Shown here one piece after another: positions 1 through 8,020 of a DNA stretch of 30,380 nucleotides; positions within the stretch are counted from its first letter, which is position 1; each line of letters begins with the position of its first letter. The position numbers were made by a program, and so were the translations under genes. The stretch covers positions 1-30,380 of the forward strand of contig CACFKO010000011.1 of NCBI GenBank assembly GCA_902566925.1. Reading direction: 5' to 3'. The notes beneath the pieces were generated by a model that did not search any database, was not told the origin of the DNA, and worked only from the letters and a program-made list of their open reading frames with translations. Source of the DNA: an uncultured Pelagibacteraceae bacterium. GTDB taxonomy: Bacteria; Pseudomonadota; Alphaproteobacteria; Pelagibacterales; Pelagibacteraceae.

Positions 1-655
1 ACTTACCTGAATTATCAAAATCAATTATCAAAGGGTTTCCTGTTGGTATCTCAAGTAAATTAATACTTTTGTCAGATATATTAAAAATTTTTTTTCCTAG
101 AGCTCTAATTGTGTTTCCATGTGCTGAAAGTATAATATTCTTTTTTTGTTTTAGATGCTTTTCAATATGTTTCTCAAAATAGGGCACAACACGGTTGTAA
201 GTATTTTTTAGAGACTCAGCGTTAGGTATATTTTTTAAACCTCTGTATAAAGGGTCTTTATGTGAACTGTATTTAGAATTTATGTCTAAGTTTGGAGGGG
301 AAATGTCCCATGACCTTCTATATTTTTTAAACTGTTCTTCACCTAGTATTTTTTTAGTTTCTGTTTTATTTAAACCAGTTAGAGCTCCATAATGTCTTTC
401 ATTAAGCTCCCAAGCTTTATTATATTTATTTTCTTTCCCAAGTATTTCTAATATTATTTCCAAAGTATTTATTGCTCTTTTAAGGTATGAAGTAAAATAC
501 ATATCGAAATCTATACTTAACTCTTTTAATAATTTTCCAGATTTTTCTGCTTCTTCTACACCCTTTTCAGACAGATCAACATCAACCCAACCCGTGAATC
601 GATTTTCTGCATTCCAAGTGCTCTGTCCGTGCCTAATTGCTATGAGTTTACTCAT
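1..655 (-). CDS. gpmA: 2,3-bisphosphoglycerate-dependent phosphoglycerate mutase (3' end cut by window edge)
   Basis: Interconverts 3-phosphoglycerate and 2-phosphoglycerate in glycolysis/gluconeogenesis in the cytoplasm. I translated the minus strand from the ATG at 655-653. The protein opens with the phosphohistidine motif RHGQSTWN (His9), continues with NRFTGWVDVDLSEKG, has the acid motif ELNERHYGALTGLNK, and ends in the second histidine motif SAHGNTIRAL. This order and the insert between the motifs are those of the dPGM (GpmA) family. 218 residues are visible, so only about 10-30 C-terminal residues should lie outside the window. The gene is divergent from cutA, with only 35 bp between the start codons, so the promoters must overlap or the transcripts must have very short leaders. 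I am confident of the family. Confidence 0.93.
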   Translation of the reverse strand, partial: MSKLIAIRHGQSTWNAENRFTGWVDVDLSEKGVEEAEKSGKLLKELSIDFDMYFTSYLKRAINTLEIILEILGKENKYNKAWELNERHYGALTGLNKTETKKILGEEQFKKYRRSWDISPPNLDINSKYSSHKDPLYRGLKNIPNAESLKNTYNRVVPYFEKHIEKHLKQKKNIILSAHGNTIRALGKKIFNISDKSINLLEIPTGNPLIIDFDNSGK

Positions 656-690
656 TGAATATAATGTATTTAATATATTAAATTATTTAT

Positions 691-1005
691 ATGAAGGGTA
701 TTAAATTCTTTTACATTACTTGTCCTAAAAAAAGTGAGGCTAATAAAATAGCTGCATTTCTTGTAAAAAATAAACTTGTAGCTTGTGCAAATATTATTCA
801 CAACGTTGACTCCATATTTACTTGGAAAGGTAAAGTAACAAAGGCTAAAGAGATTTTGGTTGTTGGCAAGACCATGAACAAAAATGTTCAAAAAATAATA
901 AAAAGTGTAAAAAAAATACATAGTTATGAGGTTCCATGTGTTATCTTTTTTGATATAAAAAATGGAAATACAGATTTCTTAAAATGGATTATAAAAACCG
1001 TATAA
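691..1005 (+). CDS. cutA: CutA1-like divalent-cation tolerance protein
   Basis: A 104-residue protein of the CutA1 family, small trimeric cytosolic proteins linked to divalent metal tolerance, with a precise biochemical role still unclear. Visible family marks are the N-terminal beta-strand with TCPKKSEANKIAAFLV, the cysteine-containing LVACANI segment, a tryptophan after the turn (FTWKGKV), and the C-terminal SYEVPCVIFFDI strand with the typical YEVP. Length is normal. The stop overlaps the start of the VanZ-like gene by 22 bases, so translation is probably coupled. The gene is first in a plus-strand ladder of overlapping genes. Confidence 0.9.
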   Translation: MKGIKFFYITCPKKSEANKIAAFLVKNKLVACANIIHNVDSIFTWKGKVTKAKEILVVGKTMNKNVQKIIKSVKKIHSYEVPCVIFFDIKNGNTDFLKWIIKTV

Positions 1006-1382
1006 TTCGTTACATTTATTTTATCTCTCTTTTAGGTTTATTAATCTTATACATTTTTCCTGGCAGTTTGATTGGCTTTTTTCTTTATGGGGATCTTAGT
1101 AGACAGCCTGATATGATCCCTAATCCTTTAGGCACATCAATCAATCATACATTAGCTTTTTTTTACTTATCCATGCTCGGTTTAATTAGTTACTTAGATG
1201 CTAAAAGTTTTAAAAAAACTTTAATTTTTTTAATAACACTCTCATTATTATTAGAATTATCCCATATGTTTATACCAAATAGGTCATTTCAATCTTTAGA
1301 TCTTTTTGCAAATTTACTTGGAACATTGTCAGCCATTGTTATATTATTTTTATATAAAAGGTTAAAATATGGAAAAATTTGA
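984..1382 (+). CDS. VanZ-family small membrane protein
   Basis: A 132-residue integral membrane protein with about four predicted hydrophobic segments (near residues 10-33, 52-68, 78-92 and 105-125). The C-terminal half carries the VanZ pattern: a Glu in the third helix (LLELSHMFIPNRSFQSLDLFAN, split by the helix end), then the P-x-R-x-x-x-x-x-D-x-x-x-N-x-x-G series seen in VanZ-like domains. VanZ itself gives low-level teicoplanin resistance; chromosomal relatives are mostly uncharacterised and nothing here points to resistance. It overlaps cutA by 22 bases and the DUF1476 gene by 14 bases. The ATG at 984 gives the hydrophobic first helix its expected position. Confidence 0.8.
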   Translation: MDYKNRIIRYIYFISLLGLLILYIFPGSLIGFFLYGDLSRQPDMIPNPLGTSINHTLAFFYLSMLGLISYLDAKSFKKTLIFLITLSLLLELSHMFIPNRSFQSLDLFANLLGTLSAIVILFLYKRLKYGKI

Positions 1383-1677
1383 CGAAAGAAAAAAATCGTT
1401 TGAAAAAAAATTTGCTCATGACGAGGAATTGAAATTCAAAGTGGCATCAAGAAGAAATAAATATCTTGGTCAGTGGGCTTCTCAAAAACTTGGATTTGAT
1501 GCTGAAAAAGAAAAGGAATATATACAGTCCGTTATCAAAGCTGATTTTCAAGAAGCAGGGGACGAAGATGTTTTTAGAAAAATTCAAGTAGATTTAAAAG
1601 ATCAAAACGTTTCAGATGAAGACATCAGAAAAAAAATGAAAGAGTTTGATGAAAAAGCTAAGTCTGATTTTATTTAG
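1369..1677 (+). CDS. DUF1476 / alphaproteobacterial ATP synthase inhibitor zeta-subunit homologue
   Basis: A 102-residue acidic/basic soluble helical protein matching the DUF1476 family throughout: FDERKKSFEKKFAHDEELKFK at the N terminus (written here in part), then ASRRNKYLGQWA, ADFQEAGDEDVFRKI and a C-terminal DIRKKM segment. The family is nearly confined to Alphaproteobacteria. In Paracoccus the member is the zeta subunit that inhibits ATP hydrolysis by F1F0-ATP synthase, with an inhibitory N-terminal region. That role here is by homology only; in some relatives the protein has little inhibitory activity. It overlaps VanZ by 14 and the nuclease gene by 29 bases. It is a useful taxonomic marker for this window. 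Confidence 0.88.
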   Translation: MEKFDERKKSFEKKFAHDEELKFKVASRRNKYLGQWASQKLGFDAEKEKEYIQSVIKADFQEAGDEDVFRKIQVDLKDQNVSDEDIRKKMKEFDEKAKSDFI

Positions 1678-2113
1678 CGTTGTAATTTTAATTAATTTTT
1701 CATTTACAAATAGTTCAGAAAAAAATGTTGCAAAGGGAAAAGCAAGAGTCATTGATGGTGATACAATTAAAATTAATAAAGAAAAAATCCGTTTCGCAGG
1801 AATAAATTCTCCCGAAAGAAAAGAAATTGGATATAGATTGGCAAAAGATAAACTTGAAGAGAAAATAGCCAATAATATCGTCACTTGTGTAAGAGAGAAA
1901 AATAAAGACAAGTATGGAAGAACGGTAGCCGAATGTTTTATGAACAAAGAGAGTCTATCATCCTTCATGGTAAAAAATGGATATGCTTGCGATTATATGT
2001 ACTATTCGAAAGGTAAGTACACTGAAGAACACAAATATGCCAAAGCTAATAAATTAGGTATCTGGAAAATGAAATATAATACTGCGTGGGAAAATAAATG
2101 CAGAAAAAAATAA
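1649..2113 (+). CDS. Secreted thermonuclease-like (SNase/TNase) protein
   Basis: A 154-residue protein with an N-terminal signal segment (MKKLSLILFSVVILINFSF) followed by a staphylococcal-nuclease OB fold. Active-site equivalents are visible: the Asp of ARVIDGDTIKI, the Arg of IRFAGINSPE with its Glu, and the Arg of DKYGRTVAE, corresponding to Asp21/Arg35/Glu43/Arg87 of the S. aureus enzyme. The expected function is hydrolysis of DNA/RNA in the periplasm or outside the cell, which could serve phosphate or nucleoside scavenging (inference). I chose the ATG at 1649 over the TTG three bases upstream. The start lies 29 bases inside the DUF1476 gene. A second frame runs antisense here but shows no family. 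Confidence 0.87.
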   Translation: MKKLSLILFSVVILINFSFTNSSEKNVAKGKARVIDGDTIKINKEKIRFAGINSPERKEIGYRLAKDKLEEKIANNIVTCVREKNKDKYGRTVAECFMNKESLSSFMVKNGYACDYMYYSKGKYTEEHKYAKANKLGIWKMKYNTAWENKCRKK

Positions 2114-2131
2114 ACCATCTATAATGATTGT

Positions 2132-2731
2132 GTGATTCGAAAAACAAATTTTTATTTATTAATTTTATTATTCCTCGTTGTTGCCTGTTCATCTATCCCC
2201 AAAAATACTAAAAATAGCTGTGCAATTTTTGAAGAACGTTATTTATGGTACAAACACACCAAAAATGTAGAAAAAAAATGGGGTGTACCGGTTTATATAC
2301 AGCTAGCATTTGTCAAAAAGGAGAGTGATTTTGATTGGTTAGCAAAGCCACCTCGTCACAAATTGTTTAAAGTTATACCGTACAAACGTAAATCAAGTTC
2401 ATTTGGTTATTCCCAGGCTGTCAATGGTACTTGGGAACAATATAAAAAAGAAACTGGAAACAAATTAGCTACAAGAGCTAGATTTAAAGACTCAGTTGAT
2501 TTTATAGGATGGTATGTAAGCAAGACACACAAAATATTAAAGATACCAAAGAATGACGCGTATCGTCAGTATTTAGCTTACTATAAAGGATGGGGTGACT
2601 ATAAAAATTATTCAAAAGATAAGAAAGCTATCATATATGCTAAATCCGCAAGAGATATTTCTTCTACTTATAGAAAACAACTCACAACGTGCAGAGATAA
2701 GCTAAATAGAAAAAAATATATTATTTACTAA
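2132..2731 (+). CDS. Lipoprotein with lysozyme-like transglycosylase SLT fold
   Basis: A 199-residue protein starting at GTG, with a lipoprotein signal ending in the lipobox VVAC (Cys19), so it is probably anchored to a membrane facing the periplasm. The body resembles the SLT/lysozyme-like fold: a Glu-Ser pair (KKESDFDW, likely catalytic Glu), then SSFGYSQAVNGTWEQY corresponding to the G-x-x-Q-x-x-x-x-T-W segment, and LAYYKGWGDYKN near the end. Peptidoglycan cleavage is the likely activity, but the sequence is divergent. The GTG follows the nuclease stop by 18 bases. Its 3' end overlaps the oppositely oriented RND gene by 11 bases. Confidence 0.72.
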   Translation: MIRKTNFYLLILLFLVVACSSIPKNTKNSCAIFEERYLWYKHTKNVEKKWGVPVYIQLAFVKKESDFDWLAKPPRHKLFKVIPYKRKSSSFGYSQAVNGTWEQYKKETGNKLATRARFKDSVDFIGWYVSKTHKILKIPKNDAYRQYLAYYKGWGDYKNYSKDKKAIIYAKSARDISSTYRKQLTTCRDKLNRKKYIIY

Positions 2732-5700
2732 ACTCTTTGCTTAATTTGATGTCAACTTCATCTATTCTTTTTGAATTCTTACAAAGCAATAAATAAAACA
2801 CTGGAGTGGTAAATAAAGTTAGAAAGGTACTAATTAGCATCCCACCAAATATTGTACATCCTACAGCTAATCTGATACCCTCACCAGCTCCTGGGCCAAT
2901 ATTTCCAACTACTAAAGGAACCATTGCAATAAGTGTTGACAAACTTGTCATCATAATTGGTCTAAATCTTCTCATACAAGATTCAACTATTGCATTTTCC
3001 ACGCTCTTTCCTTTTACTCTAAGCTGGTTTGCCCAATCTACTATTAAGATACTATTTTTTGTTGCTATGCCAATTAACACGACTAAAGCAATTTGAGAAA
3101 AAACATTTATGGTGCTATTGAACAATAGAATAAAAATTAATCCACCCAGAGCTGCCAAAGGTACCGTCAACATTACCACAAAAGGCTGTCGCCAAGCATT
3201 GAAAGTACCAGCCATCACTAGATACGCACTAACCAAAGCTAATGCAAAAATTATTAACAATTCACTAGAAGCTTCTTTTAGATCTAAAGATTTTCCTTTA
3301 TAAAAAATTCCAGCATTCGGTGCTTTATCATCAATAGTTTTTTCAATAAAATTTAATGCTTCATTTAAAGTGTATCCACCAGTTAAACGAGCTGTAAGAG
3401 TTACAGATTTAGATCTTTGGTAGCGTGTTAATAATTTAGGAGAACCTTTTTCCTCAAAACTTACCACATTGGCTAAAGAAATTAGCTTACCAGTAGTATC
3501 AGAGCGTACAAATATCTTGCTTAAACTTTCAGTTTTTCTTCTATCTTGAAGATCAGCTTGCAAAATTATAGGATATTCTTTTCCATCTTCATTAAGCGTA
3601 GTTACACTTTTCCCTGAAAATAGAGTTTCTATAGACTTACCAATTGCTTGTATAGATAGACCCAAATCTTTTGCTTTGTTTTCGTCTATCATTAGTTGCA
3701 CTTCAGGTTTATTTTTGGAGTAGTCAGAAGTAATATCAGCTAAACCAATATTTTTTCTTAATTCTGCCATTACTGAATTTTGCCATTTATATAAACTTTC
3801 GTAAGAAGGGCCTGTCATAGTCACTACAACGGGTTTTTGGTAATTGCTGACTCGCACAGAATTAGGCGTTAATGGAAACGCCATTGTGCCTGGAACAGTT
3901 ACAATTTTTCCAATAGCCTTTCTAACAATTATTTGAGCGCTATCTTTTCTATCTTTCCAATTATCTAATAGGGCAATTATTATAAAGCTGTTATATGATT
4001 GTGAAGATCTACCAAATCCAGGTACTCTCATTATTAATTTTTGATATGGCTCATTTTCATCTTGCAAAAGTGGTAATAATCTTTTTTCAACCTTTTCAGC
4101 TTTATCAACTGTATATTCAAATGAAGAAGATTCATCAGTTTTTCCAAAAACTAAATAAACCCCTCTATCTGGATTTCTTTCTAGTAAAGTTTTGGGTGTA
4201 ATTTTGAAAAGAAATCCGGCAAAAGCAACAACAAAAACCATGAACCAAACTATAGTTTTGGGCCTCTTAATCCAATAATTTAAAGTTTCGTAATAAAACT
4301 CTCCAAAAGAATCAAATAGCTTCTCAAACTTTAAAACTATCTTAGATTTAACTTTTTTTTTACTCAGTAATTTTGACCCCAACATTGGTGCGATCGAAAG
4401 AGCTGTGAATGTACTTATAACAATTGTAATTGAAAGAGTTATTGCCATTTCTCTAAATAATGTTCCACTAATTCCTCCGATAAACAACAAAGGCGCAAAT
4501 GTTGCTAAAAGAATAATGCTAGTAGATAAAATAGCAAAAATTACATTTTTAGATCCAGTTGCTGCAGCTGTAAGAGAGGTATCGCCTTGTTCAACTCGAT
4601 GGTAAATTGACTCTGTCATAACGACACTATCATCGGTGACAATTGCAACACTTAGAATTATTGCAAGCAAAGTAAAAACGTTAATAGTAAGACCAAAAAT
4701 CCACAAACCGAGACATGCACCTATCAAGCTTACTGGAAGTGTTACGGCCGGAACGATAGTTGCTCTAATGTTTCCCAAAAAAAGATAAATAATTCCAACG
4801 ACCAAACCTAAAGCCAAAATTATTGACTGATAACACATTTGAATTGCTTCTTTTATATAAGTGGCTCTATCAAAACTTACTGATAATTTAAGACCATCTG
4901 GCAATGTTTTATTGACTTCTATAATTTTTTTACGAATATTTTTTGATAGTGTTACAGTACTTTCATTTGTTCGTGCGTAAATTCCTATTCCAACTGTGTT
5001 TTCATTTAAAGCACCAGGACTTTGAGCTTTAAATAAGGTTTTTTCAGAAACAGGACCGTATTTTACTTCACCCAAATCACCTAAGGTTATAGTTTTACCT
5101 TTAATCTTTTTTATTGGTAATTTTTTTATAGAGTTAATATCTGTATAGGTTTTTCCAAGATCAAGTGTAAGGTCTACATTATTGGCCTCAATGGTCCCTG
5201 CAGGCACTGCAACATTATTTTTTCTTATTGAACTTTCAACCTCCCTTATGTCTAAATCATTAGCACTTAGTTTTACCGGATTAAGATAAACTCTGACTGC
5301 TTTTTCATTAATTCCACCAACAATTACTCTTCCTGTACCTGGAACGGAGCTAAAAGCATCCACCAAGTTTCTTTTTACATAGTCTCCAATATCTAGAGAA
5401 TTCCAAGAGGTACTACTCACTGACAACCACATACTCGTAGAAAAACCTGCTGAAGCCTTTCGCACCTCCGGTGCTTTACTATCTTCAGGTAAATTATCAA
5501 TTATTCTTGCGATTCTCTCACGAATATCATTCGCAGCATCATCAATGTTTATGCTGGTAAAGAATTCTATTTTTATAGTACTTCTTCCAATTTCAGAAAG
5601 TGTATCAATTGATTTAATTCCCTCTGCTCCACCAATTGCTAATTCAATTGGCTCAGATATTTCAGAAGCAATTATTGATGGGCTTGCACCAGTGTACTTA

Positions 5701-5852
5701 GTAGAAATAACAACTTCCGGTGGCTGAAGATTTTTTGGCAACTCTCTGGTGCTAAGTTCAAAAAAAGTGTAGAGACCAAAAACTACAAGTAATAGAGAAA
5801 AAACGGCGCTTAAAACTGGTCTTTTTATATTAAGCAAACAAAAATTATGCAT
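2721..5852 (-). CDS. RND-family efflux pump, HAE1/AcrB type
   Basis: A 1043-residue inner-membrane transporter, the normal length for AcrB/MexB-type RND pumps. It starts with a first transmembrane helix after a short N terminus (INIKRPVLSAV region), followed by the large periplasmic porter domain. Proton-relay residues are present: the two adjacent Asp of the fourth helix (IVTDDSVVMTESI) and the Lys of the tenth helix (GIATKNSILIVDWANQ). The tandem repeat of porter plus six-helix halves is intact. It uses the proton gradient to export small molecules; the substrate is unknown. It follows the membrane-fusion protein by one base, so the two form one unit. No TolC-type channel gene is in the window. 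Confidence 0.93.
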   Translation of the reverse strand: MHNFCLLNIKRPVLSAVFSLLLVVFGLYTFFELSTRELPKNLQPPEVVISTKYTGASPSIIASEISEPIELAIGGAEGIKSIDTLSEIGRSTIKIEFFTSINIDDAANDIRERIARIIDNLPEDSKAPEVRKASAGFSTSMWLSVSSTSWNSLDIGDYVKRNLVDAFSSVPGTGRVIVGGINEKAVRVYLNPVKLSANDLDIREVESSIRKNNVAVPAGTIEANNVDLTLDLGKTYTDINSIKKLPIKKIKGKTITLGDLGEVKYGPVSEKTLFKAQSPGALNENTVGIGIYARTNESTVTLSKNIRKKIIEVNKTLPDGLKLSVSFDRATYIKEAIQMCYQSIILALGLVVGIIYLFLGNIRATIVPAVTLPVSLIGACLGLWIFGLTINVFTLLAIILSVAIVTDDSVVMTESIYHRVEQGDTSLTAAATGSKNVIFAILSTSIILLATFAPLLFIGGISGTLFREMAITLSITIVISTFTALSIAPMLGSKLLSKKKVKSKIVLKFEKLFDSFGEFYYETLNYWIKRPKTIVWFMVFVVAFAGFLFKITPKTLLERNPDRGVYLVFGKTDESSSFEYTVDKAEKVEKRLLPLLQDENEPYQKLIMRVPGFGRSSQSYNSFIIIALLDNWKDRKDSAQIIVRKAIGKIVTVPGTMAFPLTPNSVRVSNYQKPVVVTMTGPSYESLYKWQNSVMAELRKNIGLADITSDYSKNKPEVQLMIDENKAKDLGLSIQAIGKSIETLFSGKSVTTLNEDGKEYPIILQADLQDRRKTESLSKIFVRSDTTGKLISLANVVSFEEKGSPKLLTRYQRSKSVTLTARLTGGYTLNEALNFIEKTIDDKAPNAGIFYKGKSLDLKEASSELLIIFALALVSAYLVMAGTFNAWRQPFVVMLTVPLAALGGLIFILLFNSTINVFSQIALVVLIGIATKNSILIVDWANQLRVKGKSVENAIVESCMRRFRPIMMTSLSTLIAMVPLVVGNIGPGAGEGIRLAVGCTIFGGMLISTFLTLFTTPVFYLLLCKNSKRIDEVDIKLSKEFSK

Positions 5853-5853
5853 A

Positions 5854-6717
5854 TTATCTCATCAAAGGCTTAACAATCATTCCATCAGCCAGTCTAGACA
5901 AACCTTCTTTAATAATTTTGTCGTTTGTAATGAGGCCTTCTAAAATTTCTAAATTGCCACCTTTTCTTATTCCAGTTATAACTTCCGTCTTTTCAATCTT
6001 GTTATTATCTAAGATTTTATAAACAAATTTTTTTTCATCTTCAAAAATGATACTTGTATCTGCTACAGAAAGAGCTTCTTTTTCGTCATATAGAAGCTCA
6101 ATATCTAATAATGATCCAGGAAGAATCTCAAGATTTTTATTATTGATTTGTGCCCTAGCCAAAATACTACGTGTTTGAGCATCTACTCTTGAGGCATGAG
6201 AAATAATAACTCCTCTATACAATTTATCTTTATATGCTAAAAATTTTGCATTAACTCTTAAACCTTTTTTTAAAATAGCAGCAAAAACTTCTGGAATTTG
6301 TAAATCGCAAAGTATTTTTTTAGAGTCATCAAGCGTAACTATCATAGAGTTAGTACCCAAAATTGAAGAGCTTATACCACGTGTACCGATAGTTCCTGAA
6401 AAGGGAGCTATAATAGTTTTATTTTGTAATTTTGCGATTGTCTCTCCCTTTTTGATTGCTTTAAACCTTATTGGCTCTAGTAACTCACTTTTTTTAATTT
6501 TAAAAGAAGTAGTTTTACTACTTAATGCTGTGCAATAGCTTTCAATTGTTTTGCTAAATTTTTTTTCAGAAACTATCTCAACAATAACTCCTGGAGGAGG
6601 TCGTTTACCAAATTTTTTTTTAAAATAAATACCCATTGCAGTTCTACCACCAATTACAGTAGCAACGATTACAAAAAATATTATAATTGCTATGGTTACT
6701 TTTTTAGATCTTTTCAT
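5854..6717 (-). CDS. RND membrane-fusion (periplasmic adaptor) protein, unusually short
   Basis: I start it at the ATG at 6717, which overlaps the sulfurtransferase stop as ATGA; a TTG at 6738 is possible but less likely. The 287 residues have an N-terminal membrane anchor, a P-rich link (RPPPG), a lipoyl-type segment whose second half reads NKTIIAPFSGTIG, then the beta-barrel domain (LCDLQIPEVFAAIL, GVIISHASRVDAQTRSILARAQI) and the membrane-proximal domain. Between the lipoyl halves (AIKKGETIAKLQ, then NKTIIAPF) the alpha-helical hairpin that normally touches the TolC channel is missing. The protein should still assemble with the RND pump encoded one base downstream. Confidence 0.86.
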   Translation of the reverse strand: MKRSKKVTIAIIIFFVIVATVIGGRTAMGIYFKKKFGKRPPPGVIVEIVSEKKFSKTIESYCTALSSKTTSFKIKKSELLEPIRFKAIKKGETIAKLQNKTIIAPFSGTIGTRGISSSILGTNSMIVTLDDSKKILCDLQIPEVFAAILKKGLRVNAKFLAYKDKLYRGVIISHASRVDAQTRSILARAQINNKNLEILPGSLLDIELLYDEKEALSVADTSIIFEDEKKFVYKILDNNKIEKTEVITGIRKGGNLEILEGLITNDKIIKEGLSRLADGMIVKPLMR

Positions 6718-7523
6718 ATTTCTCCGTATTCTGACCAAGAGCCGTCATAAATCACAGCACTTTTACCACTTATCAGAGAATATGCCATACCTAAAACACA
6801 TGCAGTTATTCCTGAACCACAAGTAAAAACAATAGGCTTAGAGGTATCTACGTTGTTTTCAGCAAAAATCTTATCTAATTCAGTCTTTCTTTTAAAAGTG
6901 TTTGTTTTTGGATCAATACAATCTTTAAATGGAATATTTTTTGATCCTGGTATGCATCCCCTTTTTAATCCAGGACGAGGCTCATCTTCTTTTCCTTCAA
7001 AACGATTACGACTTCTACCATCTACTGTTTGAAAAGAAAATTTTTTTATATTTTCTTCGATATGTTTTTTATTTTTAATCCATTCACTATTTTCGTTCAC
7101 AATGTAACTATTTAATTTCTTAATTTTTTCCAATTTATTCGTCGTTTCTTTATTTTCTTTTAGCCATTTTTTTAATCCACCATCTAAAACAGAAACTTTT
7201 TTGTGTCCAAAATATTTTAAAGAAAACCAAAGTCTACAAGAACTATATGTATCACTAAAATCATAGACTACAATGTGGTCCTCATTTTTAATCCCGTAGG
7301 TACATAACATTTTACTCCAGTAATTCGAGTTAGACATCATGTGTGGATAGGGTGAATTCTTATTGCTGTGTTCATCAACATCCCAAAACATAGCTGTCGT
7401 AATATGTCTATCAGCATATTCTTTTTTAGCATCGCGTTTTGTTGAAGGCATATGCCAGCTAGCATCAAATATTTTTACTTTATGTAAATGTGACTCTAGC
7501 CAATCAGTTGTAACCAAATTCAC
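6714..7523 (-). CDS. sseA: 3-mercaptopyruvate/thiosulfate sulfurtransferase
   Basis: A 269-residue two-domain rhodanese. The inactive N-terminal domain carries FDASWHMPS, DSHITTAMFWD-type and YDFSDTYSSCRLWFSLKYFG segments. The catalytic C-terminal domain has FQTVDGRSRNRFEG and the active-site loop CGSGITA with the persulfide cysteine. CGSG[VI]TA is the loop of 3-mercaptopyruvate sulfurtransferases, while thiosulfate:cyanide rhodaneses usually have CRKGVTA, so SseA-type activity is favoured. It moves sulfane sulfur from mercaptopyruvate to acceptors in the cytoplasm. Four-base ATGA overlaps join it to msrA upstream and to the adaptor gene downstream, so it lies in one operon with both. Confidence 0.9.
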   Translation of the reverse strand: MNLVTTDWLESHLHKVKIFDASWHMPSTKRDAKKEYADRHITTAMFWDVDEHSNKNSPYPHMMSNSNYWSKMLCTYGIKNEDHIVVYDFSDTYSSCRLWFSLKYFGHKKVSVLDGGLKKWLKENKETTNKLEKIKKLNSYIVNENSEWIKNKKHIEENIKKFSFQTVDGRSRNRFEGKEDEPRPGLKRGCIPGSKNIPFKDCIDPKTNTFKRKTELDKIFAENNVDTSKPIVFTCGSGITACVLGMAYSLISGKSAVIYDGSWSEYGEI

Positions 7524-7972
7524 AATAACCCTTTTTTTTTGAGATATTTTTGGTGATAATCTTCAGCTCTGCAATAATTAAATTCCTTTGAAATTTTTGT
7601 TACAATTTTTCCACTAAACTTCTCATTTGCTTCTTTTAAAATTTTTTCAGCAATTTCTTTTTGATCTTTTTTAGTATAAAAAATCTCACTTCTATATTGA
7701 GTACCTGTATCTGGACCCTGTCTGTTGAGTGTTGTTGGATCATGGATTTTGAAAAAAAATTTTAACAATTCCTCATAAGTAATAACATTTTCATCATAAT
7801 AAACCTTAACTACCTCAGCATGATCAGTTGTACCCGTGCAAACATTTTCATAAGTTGTATTTGGATTATTACCACCACAGTAACCCACTTCTGTCTTACT
7901 AACCCCTTTAAGTTTTTCAAACTCTAAATCAGGTTTCCAGAAACAGCCGGCGCCAAATATTCCAGTTTCCAT
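7520..7972 (-). CDS. msrA: Peptide methionine-S-sulfoxide reductase
   Basis: Reduces methionine (S)-sulfoxide in proteins, repairing oxidative damage with electrons from thioredoxin. The 150-residue protein begins with the catalytic GAGCFW motif (Cys10) and has EVGYCGG, the Glu of YENVCTGTTDHAEVV, GTQYRSEIFY and the terminal AEDYHQKYL, all characteristic of MsrA. It is slightly shorter than usual because the N-terminal extension is minimal. It is the first gene of the msrA-sseA-adaptor-RND unit on the minus strand, and divergent from the EamA transporter gene with 48 bp between starts. Confidence 0.95.
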   Translation of the reverse strand: METGIFGAGCFWKPDLEFEKLKGVSKTEVGYCGGNNPNTTYENVCTGTTDHAEVVKVYYDENVITYEELLKFFFKIHDPTTLNRQGPDTGTQYRSEIFYTKKDQKEIAEKILKEANEKFSGKIVTKISKEFNYCRAEDYHQKYLKKKGLL

Positions 7973-8020
7973 TATCTCTAAATTCTAATATGTTAATCGA
8001 ATTAATTAAAGGCGGTAAAT

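Noticed and set aside
984..1382. VanZ-like gene as an antibiotic-resistance determinant
   Set aside because: No other van gene is nearby and the family is mostly unrelated to resistance in Gram-negative bacteria.
1612..1968. 118-residue open frame on the minus strand under the DUF1476/nuclease junction
   Set aside because: It is antisense to two well-recognised families and shows only low-complexity hydrophobic sequence.
2806..5727. Several plus-strand frames of 60-96 residues inside the RND gene
   Set aside because: Shadows of the RND coding sequence; no start signals or family features.
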